From Promethearchaeota archaeon (GTDB lineage: Archaea > Asgardarchaeota > Lokiarchaeia > Sigyniarchaeales > SOKP01), in assembly GCA_016840085.1 (NCBI GenBank), contig JAEOTA010000088.1:1-64000 (forward strand): a stretch of 64,000 nucleotides of DNA, read 5' to 3'. This document shows, one piece after another, positions 27,033 through 34,380 of the stretch; within the stretch, counting starts at the first letter, position 1, and every line of letters starts with the position of its first letter. The notes beneath the pieces were generated by a model. The model worked only from the letters and a program-made list of their open reading frames with translations. It made no database searches and was not told the DNA's origin. The position numbers and the translations under genes were made by a program.

Positions 27033-27054
27033 GCTTAATGTGGAGAATAATAAC

Positions 27055-27939
27055 TTGGATTTGGTATTAGATTCATCAGCATTAATAAATCTCTTTTTTG
27101 GAAGTACTAAGACTTCTAAAAATATCCAGAAAATTATTTCATATTATGAAAATATTTGTATTACTAATATAGTTCGGTATGAATTTCGAAACTACTTTTT
27201 AGATTTCTTCCGTTTCCTAGAAATCTATAAATCAATAATAAAAGATTTCCAAGAAAATAAAATTATTATACATAAAATCTTTCCTGACTTATTAGAAGAA
27301 CTTTCTCGAATATATCACCGAAAATCACAGCGTTTTGGTAGGATAAGAATAATCTATGAAGGAGTACTAGAAAAATATCAAAAAAGGATCTTAGAAACCA
27401 TGATTAAAGGTTTACAAAATTGTGAAGATATAAAGCAAATTCTAATAGACCGGTTAAAAACTGTAATCTGGGACTATCAGATAAAATTAAAAATTGTTTA
27501 TGAAACTCTTACAAATTATATTGTAATAAAAGACTTTGATTGTAGTTTATGTAATTGGAAATACTTTTATGATGCAAATATAGATGAATTTATTATAAAT
27601 GAAAAAAGAGTATGTTCAAGGATTTGTTTCAATATTAAGGAAAAGTTATCATATTTCGCTAATGAAAATCAAACTTTTATTGACTTAATTTTGGAAAATT
27701 ATATTAAATTAAGTAAAGAAAGAAAAATAATGAATTATGATAAAAATCTTATTCCATCTTTGCAAAAAATTATAAATAATAAAAATGCACATATTGGAGT
27801 TAAAGATTGTAAAAGCTTAGGTGACTTTTTTATTTCATCAATTGTAGATGATAATCGGCACATTTTAACTAATAATAAAAACCATTTTTTATTATTATTA
27901 CTTTGTAAAAATAGAGAGAATTCTTTGATCTTATTCTAA
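27055..27939 (+). CDS. PIN-domain-like nuclease with zinc-finger insert
   Basis: About 294 residues. LDLVLDSSALINLFFG provides the first PIN strand with its catalytic Asp, NIVRYEFRNY the Glu, and VKDCKSLGDFFISSIVDDN then HILTNN the later Asp residues. Between them is an insert with CSLCNW and VCSRIC, a likely zinc-binding four-Cys site. PIN proteins are Mg-dependent RNases, often VapC-like toxins; this one is about twice the usual toxin length. The TTG at 27055 has GGAG nine bases upstream; a GTG at 27040 would add five residues. It ends the three-gene cassette. Confidence 0.68.
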   Translation: MDLVLDSSALINLFFGSTKTSKNIQKIISYYENICITNIVRYEFRNYFLDFFRFLEIYKSIIKDFQENKIIIHKIFPDLLEELSRIYHRKSQRFGRIRIIYEGVLEKYQKRILETMIKGLQNCEDIKQILIDRLKTVIWDYQIKLKIVYETLTNYIVIKDFDCSLCNWKYFYDANIDEFIINEKRVCSRICFNIKEKLSYFANENQTFIDLILENYIKLSKERKIMNYDKNLIPSLQKIINNKNAHIGVKDCKSLGDFFISSIVDDNRHILTNNKNHFLLLLLCKNRENSLILF

Positions 27940-28391
27940 TAAAAAAAAGATTACTGAATCTTAAATATATTAATTAAAATTATTTCTTCATACTATATTA
28001 ATTCATTTTCTACTTTCTTGCAGAATTTGAAGGTAGATTTACAAACATAATTTAAAGATCCTAAATAAAATCTATTCAATTTTTCATTTTTCTGTTTTAA
28101 TTATGAGAATATTCACTAAATTAGATTTATAAAAGTGAGGAAATCAAGTATTTCCAAGTAATTATCCATCTTAAGTAATATAGTGAATTTAGTAAAAATT
28201 AGAATATATTTAATCCAATATAAATATCAAAAAAATACAATAAATTATATAGATTTTCACTTAGTTTAACTCTCTAGTATGGATTATTAATATTTTTTAG
28301 GATGAAATCCTATCATCATATTATAGCTAAATAAAATAAAAGAATAAAGTATAATTTATCATAGATAATAATTTTATTTAAACAAATCAAT
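27940..28391. other. AT-rich non-coding right end of the island
   Basis: About 450 bases with no convincing gene, RNA or repeat. It runs from the PIN gene to the orphan smc fragment and should contain the right end of the inserted element. No terminal inverted repeat matching the left end is visible. Confidence 0.5.
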
Positions 28392-28622
28392 ATGAGTAGC
28401 CCAAATGTTCATCGTGTAAGTACAGTAATACAAGATTTTGCTTCACAGGCTCAATTCCTCGTAATAAGCCATAGAGAAGAAAATATCGTAAATGCAGACC
28501 GCATATACGGAGTTTCCATGCAACAAAGTGGAATAACTGACATTTTTAGTGTTGATTTAGAGGAAGAGGCTAAACGTCTCTTAGAGCTTGAAGATATTGA
28601 GCCTACTATTACAGAAAATTAA
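28392..28622 (+). pseudogene. orphan 3' end of smc (right copy, 76 codons)
   Basis: It begins ATG AGT AGC and then encodes PNVHRVSTVIQDF ... AQFLVISHREEN to the same C-terminus as SMC. It contains neither Walker motif nor coiled coil, so it cannot act alone as SMC. Codon use is AT-rich and matches the genes around it, which suggests it is the resident original end left behind by the insertion. The frame is still intact, so either the insertion is recent or the fragment is kept for translation leading into scpA, whose start lies 32 bases further on. No good ribosome binding site precedes its ATG. Confidence 0.85.
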
Positions 28623-28653
28623 ATATGAAATATAGTTGAAATGGTGAATAATT

Positions 28654-29652
28654 ATATCAGAAGACCAAAAGTCAGAGAAAGAATATAATTTTATCCAGTG
28701 GACAGTAAAAGAATTAAGGGAGTTTGCCTCCAAAAACAATATAAAAGTTCCTTCAAAATCTAAAAAGAATGATATAATTGAATTATTAAAAAAAATTGTG
28801 TCTCATCCTGAATTTGTTGATCGATCTGAAGAACCAGAAGAATTGGAAGAAGAACTTATAGCTGATTTTGATGAAGAGGAAGATCTTGCTTTATTAAGGA
28901 AAGAAAAAATAGACCTGAAATTTTGGCAAAAACCACCTTTTTCAAGTTTATTAGATACAGAACTAGCAAAAGAATCAGATATAGCATTTTATGATTTAGC
29001 TAGTCTAGTTGATAAATTTTTCGATAAAATGCTTCACGAAGATTTAATTAACTATAAGATCTCTGGAATTGCATTGAAGACTTCAGCATCATTACATCAT
29101 TATAAAATTACTAGTATAATAAAAGAAGAAGAACAAATACAGAAAAAGGAAGAATTAGAACGATTTCGACAAAGACATGGGAGATCTATACCAAAAGCTT
29201 TACCCCAACCAATACAACCTAAAATGCTAATTGCTACAAAGGAGGAATTATTCGATGCTATGAGATCTGCTATAATAGAAGTAATGCAAAGCAAAGAAAA
29301 ATTAAAAAGAAGGAGGATGCGAAAAGAAGAATTGAAACAACAGAGAATACAACTGAGATCAAAAGCTCAATTACCCAGAGAACTGTTAAAACATATTAGT
29401 GGAAAAGATCAGACCATTAAAGAGCTTCATAATTCATGGCATAATCGGATAAAAGCCACAATTAATTTAGATAATAAAGAAACTAGTTTCTTTGATTTAA
29501 CAAATATTATTAAAGATGAAGAAGAAAGTAGTATTGGTAGGAAATTTGCTTTAGTAAGAATGTTTTTAGCTCTAATGTTTTTATCCACAGGAGGCAAATT
29601 AAATTTGTCTCAAGATGAAGATTTTAAGAATATATCTGTAGATATAAAATAA
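28654..29652 (+). CDS. scpA: segregation and condensation protein ScpA with N-terminal SAP motif
   Basis: The kleisin partner of SMC. A SAP-like motif, WTVKELREFASKNNIKVPSK, comes first. Then comes the kleisin N-terminal part (FWQKPPFSSLL, IAFYDLASLVDKFF), a charged linker and a C-terminal winged helix (FALVRMFLALMFLSTGGKLNLSQ) that binds the SMC cap. The SAP part has no ATG, GTG or TTG in frame between the stop at 28645 and a GTG at 28798. GGTGA at 28643-28647 is well placed for ATA 28654 (or ATT 28651). Without it the protein would begin at GTG 28798 and lose the SAP motif. scpB follows 28 bases on. Confidence 0.85.
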   Translation: MSEDQKSEKEYNFIQWTVKELREFASKNNIKVPSKSKKNDIIELLKKIVSHPEFVDRSEEPEELEEELIADFDEEEDLALLRKEKIDLKFWQKPPFSSLLDTELAKESDIAFYDLASLVDKFFDKMLHEDLINYKISGIALKTSASLHHYKITSIIKEEEQIQKKEELERFRQRHGRSIPKALPQPIQPKMLIATKEELFDAMRSAIIEVMQSKEKLKRRRMRKEELKQQRIQLRSKAQLPRELLKHISGKDQTIKELHNSWHNRIKATINLDNKETSFFDLTNIIKDEEESSIGRKFALVRMFLALMFLSTGGKLNLSQDEDFKNISVDIK

Positions 29653-29680
29653 AAAAATTAAGGACAAATTTTAAAATCTC

Positions 29681-30601
29681 ATGAATAATATTAATGAAAA
29701 TTTAAAAGAAAATCCAGAGGGAGAATCCCAGGAAGATATTGAAGAAATCTCTGAAGTTGTCTCAAATGAAGAGAGTGAATCAGAAGACTCTAAGGAAAAT
29801 AGTCAACAAATTGAAGAAGTCTCTGTCGATGAAGTAAGTGAAGAAGAATTCGGTGTTGATGACAAAAGAGCTATTATAGAAGAAACAGATGGGGATGTTG
29901 AATTTGAATCTATAGAGCGTGAAAAGATAGAAGATATTGATGAAACGGTTGAAGACAAACCTTTAGAGAGTGAATCAATAGAAGAAATATCATTAGAAGA
30001 ACAGCTAAGAGAATTTGATAGGAACTTAATTGAAGCTTCATTATATGCTGCAGGCAGACCTTTAACAATCGAAGAAATTTCAAATAAGTTAGAAATATCT
30101 AAAAAAAAAGTAGAAGAATTAATCAATGAGGTTGCTTTTGATTATCTAGAACGCTCAACAGCATTAGTTATAGCCCAAATAGGGGATAGATATCAGATGC
30201 AGATTAAACCAGAATATACTGAAAAAGTATCAAAATTTGCTAAAGGAGGAGCTATTGCTGAGCGGTATTTAAGAACCTTAACGATTATTGCTTTAAAACA
30301 GCCAATCTTAAAATCAAGTGTGATCAAATTAAGAGGTACTGGAGCATATGAACATGTAAAATATCTTATTGATAATGGATTTATAGATGCCGTCAAAAAA
30401 GGAAGAACTCATGAGTTAACAACGACAGATAAATATTCGGATATGTTTGGACTACCAAAAGATAAGACTGAATTGAAACGTGTTATGATTAAACAATTAG
30501 GTGTAGAAGAAGTTGCAAGTATTGAACAACCAGAAGTAATCGAAGAAGAAGAAATTGTAGAAAAAGAAAGCCTGGAAAAAGAAAATTTGGAACAAGAATA
30601 A
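29681..30601 (+). CDS. scpB: segregation and condensation protein ScpB
   Basis: 306 residues. The first 105 are very acidic and probably disordered. From about 108 two winged helices follow: NLIEASLYAAGRPLTIEEIS and IAERYLRTLTIIALKQPILKSSV, with the ScpB pattern LRGTGAYEHVKYLIDNGFI near 220. ScpB dimers hold ScpA on the SMC heads. The acidic head and an acidic tail are longer than in typical bacterial ScpB. It follows scpA on the same strand and is convergent with valS. Confidence 0.93.
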   Translation: MNNINENLKENPEGESQEDIEEISEVVSNEESESEDSKENSQQIEEVSVDEVSEEEFGVDDKRAIIEETDGDVEFESIEREKIEDIDETVEDKPLESESIEEISLEEQLREFDRNLIEASLYAAGRPLTIEEISNKLEISKKKVEELINEVAFDYLERSTALVIAQIGDRYQMQIKPEYTEKVSKFAKGGAIAERYLRTLTIIALKQPILKSSVIKLRGTGAYEHVKYLIDNGFIDAVKKGRTHELTTTDKYSDMFGLPKDKTELKRVMIKQLGVEEVASIEQPEVIEEEEIVEKESLEKENLEQE

Positions 30602-30618
30602 ATCCAATCTTCAACAAT

Positions 30619-33219
30619 TTATTTAAAGAAATAAATTATAATATTAAGGTCTTCAATAAATTGCTTTAAATCTGGTTCAGCTTTAATAGACTTCTCTTCC
30701 GACTTATCAATAACTTCTATATTTGCTATTCTAATTGTATTTTTTATATCTTCTCTTGAATCTATAATTTTGTCCCTTTGACTTTTTTCAGTTATAAAGA
30801 TTACTTTATCAATCTCCTGATTTAATGGTATTTGAAGCTGTGATTTATTCATTCTCAGAAATTTTATTAATTCAATGGCTAATTTACCTTTTTCAGATAA
30901 TTCTTTAGAAATATTTTCATAATTCATAGGCCATTTCTCTAAATGAATTGATTTCAAATTTCTAAATTTCTTATAAATGATATGATATATTTCCTCAGCA
31001 ATAAATGGCAGAATAATAGCGAAAATGCTTAATATTTTGTGAAATAGATTTAAAACATTCTTTAATGAGACTCTTCTAATATTTTGGTCTTCTATATAAA
31101 ACTTATATTTTATTGCTTCAATATAATTATCGCAAATATCACTCCAGAAGAAAGATCGTAAAAGCATTGTCGCTTCATGCCAATTGTACACATTAAAATA
31201 ATTTGTAATCATGTCTAACTTTTTGTTAAACTCTGAGAAAAAGAAACAATCAATTGGAGATAAATCTTTAGGATTAATATTCAGGTTATTAATCTCGATC
31301 TTTTTTAAATTTAAGTATAAAAATCTATAAGCGTTCCATAGTTTAGTGATAAATCTTGAAGCACCAACTAATTGTTCATATCTTATCCCATACTTATTAC
31401 TGAATTTATCTTCTGGAAGCTTGTTCCTCTCCTTTAAGATATTTTCAATAGGAACCGGTTGTTTAGATTGAAGATTAACCCAAGAAAATTCGAATGGATA
31501 ATCATCGCCAAGTGAGCCCATAGCTGCCCAATATCTAATAGTATCAGCTCCAAAATCCGGCATAACCTCATCTGGTGATACAGAATTTCCAAGACTCTTA
31601 GACATATGACGACCATCTGGACCAGCAACCATCCCGTTTATCATTACTTCATAAAATGGAGATTTTCCAGTTAATTTTTTACATCGAAATAATGTATAAA
31701 ATAGCCACGTTCGAATAATCTCATACCCTTGAGGTCGATGAACTTTAGCATTTAAATAAGTTTTTTCATAAAAAACCTTATCTTCTTCCCATTTTGCTAT
31801 TTCTAATGGAGTTATGCTTGAATCAATCCAACAATCGCAGATATCTTTCTCTCCTATAATATTTTTGCTCCTACATTTAGGACATTCTTCAACAGGCGCT
31901 GAGACTTTCACTGGATCTAATGGCAACTCCTCTTTTTCTGGAGGTATAACTTCACCACAATCTTTACAATACCAAAATGGTATAGGAGTTCCAAAAACTC
32001 GTTGACGAGAAATTACCCAATTCCAATCTAAACCTTCAGCCCAATCAAGCAATCTTTGTTTCTGTTTTTCTGGATACCATCTCATATTTTCTGCTGATTC
32101 AGTAATCTCCTGAGTAAAATCTTTAACATTAATAAACCACTGATAAACTGGTAAATATTCAATAGGTTTACGACAAGATGGACGTTCAGTGTGAACAATA
32201 ATGCTATGTTCATAATCTTCTATTCTCTCAATTAGTCCATTTTTATCAAGATCTTCGACAATTTGATCTCTAGCTTCCATTATCGTTAAACCTTGATATT
32301 TAGAGTTTTTATTCATATGACCATCTTCAGTAAAGATTTGGATTTCATCCAGATTATATTCGATTTTCCATTTAATATCCATCTCATCTCCGTACGTGCA
32401 AACGTAAACAATACCCGTTCCAAAATTCATATCAACTATGCTATCCATATAAACTCGAACAGTACGATTCGTAAAAGGGATTTCTATTTCAGCAGCAGAT
32501 AGATCGTAATAACGTTCGTCATTTGGATGAACCATTACAGCAACACATGCTTCCATGTATTCTGGACGTGTTGTAGCTATCGTAATATATTCATTTTCTC
32601 TCCCTACAATTGGCAATTTTAAATACCATAATTTTCCTTCCTCTTCCTGATATCCTACTTCTGCTTTAGCAACAGAAGTTTCGCAATTAACACAAAAATG
32701 AGTTGGAAATTTTTCCCGATATAACCATCCTTTTTCATAAAAATAAAGAAGTGATAATTGAACTTTATATTTATAATCATTATTCATAGTACGATATGTA
32801 TAATCCCAATCAGAAGAATAACCTAACTCATCAAATTGTCTTCTCATATTTCTGATATTTCTATCTACCCATTCAACACACTTTTCCAGGAATTCATTTC
32901 GCTGATGTTGGGAGATTCCATATTCCCTTTGCACAGCTAACTCTACCGGAAGGCCATGACAATCGAAACCCTGTGGGAAATAAACATTATCTCCTTTCAT
33001 CTTATGATATCTTGCTACGAAATCGATCCAGGAATGATTTAAAATGTGCCCCATGTGAAGACTTCCACTTACAAATGGAGGAGGTGTATCTATAGAAAAC
33101 ATATCACCCATTTGATTGACATCAAATGCATAAATTTTTTCTTCTTTCCAATATTTCATCCATTTCTCTTGAACTACTTTAAAATTAAACCTTTTTGGAT
33201 ATGTTGTTTCTTGTGCCAT
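30619..33219 (-). CDS. valS: valyl-tRNA synthetase, archaeal type
   Basis: 866 residues, class I synthetase. TPPPFVSGSLHMGHIL holds the HIGH motif (HMGH), the CP1 editing domain lies at about 190-340 (ATTRPEYMEACVAVMVHP), NWVISRQRVFGTPIPFW is the archaeal ValRS type, and MSKSLGN is the KMSKS loop. A zinc site is likely in WYCKDCGE and EECPKCRSK. DCWIDSSITPL further marks ValRS rather than IleRS. The C-terminal anticodon domain follows. It joins valine to tRNA-Val in the cytoplasm. It is convergent with scpB by 18 bases. Confidence 0.93.
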   Translation of the reverse strand: MAQETTYPKRFNFKVVQEKWMKYWKEEKIYAFDVNQMGDMFSIDTPPPFVSGSLHMGHILNHSWIDFVARYHKMKGDNVYFPQGFDCHGLPVELAVQREYGISQHQRNEFLEKCVEWVDRNIRNMRRQFDELGYSSDWDYTYRTMNNDYKYKVQLSLLYFYEKGWLYREKFPTHFCVNCETSVAKAEVGYQEEEGKLWYLKLPIVGRENEYITIATTRPEYMEACVAVMVHPNDERYYDLSAAEIEIPFTNRTVRVYMDSIVDMNFGTGIVYVCTYGDEMDIKWKIEYNLDEIQIFTEDGHMNKNSKYQGLTIMEARDQIVEDLDKNGLIERIEDYEHSIIVHTERPSCRKPIEYLPVYQWFINVKDFTQEITESAENMRWYPEKQKQRLLDWAEGLDWNWVISRQRVFGTPIPFWYCKDCGEVIPPEKEELPLDPVKVSAPVEECPKCRSKNIIGEKDICDCWIDSSITPLEIAKWEEDKVFYEKTYLNAKVHRPQGYEIIRTWLFYTLFRCKKLTGKSPFYEVMINGMVAGPDGRHMSKSLGNSVSPDEVMPDFGADTIRYWAAMGSLGDDYPFEFSWVNLQSKQPVPIENILKERNKLPEDKFSNKYGIRYEQLVGASRFITKLWNAYRFLYLNLKKIEINNLNINPKDLSPIDCFFFSEFNKKLDMITNYFNVYNWHEATMLLRSFFWSDICDNYIEAIKYKFYIEDQNIRRVSLKNVLNLFHKILSIFAIILPFIAEEIYHIIYKKFRNLKSIHLEKWPMNYENISKELSEKGKLAIELIKFLRMNKSQLQIPLNQEIDKVIFITEKSQRDKIIDSREDIKNTIRIANIEVIDKSEEKSIKAEPDLKQFIEDLNIIIYFFK

Positions 33220-33272
33220 TTTGAACTCTAATTAGAAGGTTATTTAATATAAAAATGTATAATGCTTGATAA

Positions 33273-33280
33273 CTTTATAA
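33273..33280 (-). promoter_or_regulatory. probable TATA box of valS
   Basis: On the minus strand TTATAAAG lies about 55 bases before the valS ATG. This would place transcription start near 33250 with a leader of about 30 bases. Judged by eye only. Confidence 0.35.
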
Positions 33281-33343
33281 GATTTGTTCAAATCATGGTA
33301 GTCAATGTAGCTTTCTTAATGCTATAATTTAAAAAATTTAATA

Positions 33344-33357
33344 GACCTGACGGGAAT
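33344..33357. repeat. 14-base copy of the tRNA-Ala 3' end
   Basis: GACCTGACGGGAAT here is identical and in the same orientation to 34169-34182, which is the acceptor and T-arm end of the tRNA-Ala gene. The two copies enclose the methyltransferase gene. Half of its bases are G or C in very AT-rich DNA, so chance is unlikely. It may be an old attachment-site or recombination scar. Confidence 0.5.
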
Positions 33358-33401
33358 CGTCTAAAAGTGATATCATGAAATTATATTTTTTCTATTAAAT
33401 T

Positions 33402-34013
33402 TTAACTTTTAATCCTTCGACCAATATATCTAAATACTTTTCTTTTATATTCAACATAAGCCTTTCCAAAGATTTCCTCTAATTCTTTTTCTTCTATCTT
33501 AATTCTATAATGAAAATTAATAATGAATATAATAATACATAGGAATGTTATCCATGTTGGAATTATTAAACTAAATCCTATTGTTATAATATGTAATCCA
33601 AGATAAATAGGATTTCTTGATATTGCATATATTCCTGTTGTCTTTAATTCAGATGAGTCAGATTTATCTGCTAAATCTCTTAATGAATTTAGATTAAAAT
33701 ATGCTATTAGAAATATGATGGTTCCAATTATAACAAAAATATCTCCTATATGTTTTAAAAGGTCTATATATAGCATTTCTATCGGTAAAAAAAGATTAAA
33801 TGCTAAAATAGGATTGAAAATATAAATTAATGTTAGAAAGCATATATAGATATATCCTAAAATACAAATTATTATTATTGGATAAATCCATTGAGGAATC
33901 TCAGGAAAATTAACTGCTCTTTCAATTTTATGTGATAATTTTCTATAAATTATATGGAATAAAACGATAATCATTATTATCCAAAAAATCATCAATGATA
34001 TTTTAGTAAACAT
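33402..34013 (-). CDS. isoprenylcysteine/phospholipid methyltransferase-type membrane protein
   Basis: 203 residues with about five hydrophobic segments (2-20, 41-65, 75-105 and two in 145-170). The C-terminal motif TGIYAISRNPIYLGLHI followed by EEKELEEIFGKAYVEYKRKV is the signature of the ICMT/PEMT superfamily, in which the conserved Arg-Asn-Pro and Glu-Glu residues bind S-adenosylmethionine at the membrane face. It would methylate a lipid or a prenylated or otherwise lipophilic target. It is flanked by a tRNA-Ala gene and a 14-base piece of the same tRNA, so it may be acquired cargo. Confidence 0.85.
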   Translation of the reverse strand: MFTKISLMIFWIIMIIVLFHIIYRKLSHKIERAVNFPEIPQWIYPIIIICILGYIYICFLTLIYIFNPILAFNLFLPIEMLYIDLLKHIGDIFVIIGTIIFLIAYFNLNSLRDLADKSDSSELKTTGIYAISRNPIYLGLHIITIGFSLIIPTWITFLCIIIFIINFHYRIKIEEKELEEIFGKAYVEYKRKVFRYIGRRIKS

Positions 34014-34166
34014 ATTAAAAAAAAAGAATTAGTTTTAACTAAATTTTATTTTTAGTATGCTTTTAATTTTACTAGAATGATTAATTTTAACTAGATTGAT
34101 AATATATTTACTGCTAACTGGATTCATGTGTTACTTAAAATCCTTTTAAGGTGTGTAATAGTAGAA

Positions 34167-34298
34167 TGGACCTGACGGGAATTGAACCCGTGACCTCTTG
34201 AATACGCGAATCTCTCTAAATGATGTGGATTTTGCGAATCAAGCTTAGGATTAATTTATATAATTATAAATTAATGATCTTCCACTGATCTACAGGCC
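34167..34298 (-). tRNA. tRNA-Ala(CGC) with two introns
   Basis: The acceptor arms GGGCCTG and CAGGTCC pair fully with a G3-U70 wobble, the alanine identity element; the discriminator is A. The D arm is GATC-AGTGGAA-GATC, the T arm ACGGG-TTCAATT-CCCGT, the anticodon stem CTTGA/TCAAG and the anticodon CGC. Removing about 30 bases between the D and anticodon stems (holding a 12-bp AT palindrome) and about 30 bases in the anticodon loop leaves a regular 72-base tRNA. Exact splice points are uncertain; a perfect bulge-helix-bulge was not confirmed. Confidence 0.88.
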
Positions 34299-34380
34299 CA
34301 AGTATAATTATTTATATTTATTAAAATCAGAATACCTAAAATTATTTATTATTTTTCATGGATTTTTAAAAATTAAGAGA

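Larger units (their letters stand above)
19112..28397. mobile_element. putative endonuclease-bearing island inserted in smc
   Basis: The island starts inside smc just behind the Walker B codons and ends inside a second, orphan copy of the smc 3' end that leads into scpA. Boundaries are approximate, within about 20 bases. It carries a recoded smc 3' end, a zinc-ribbon endonuclease (minus strand), a DUF3800 gene, a decayed phosphoesterase, a nuclease-fold gene and a three-gene cassette. No integrase, transposase or tRNA target is present. smc, scpA and scpB normally sit together, so their separation by about 9 kb supports insertion. Confidence 0.8.
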
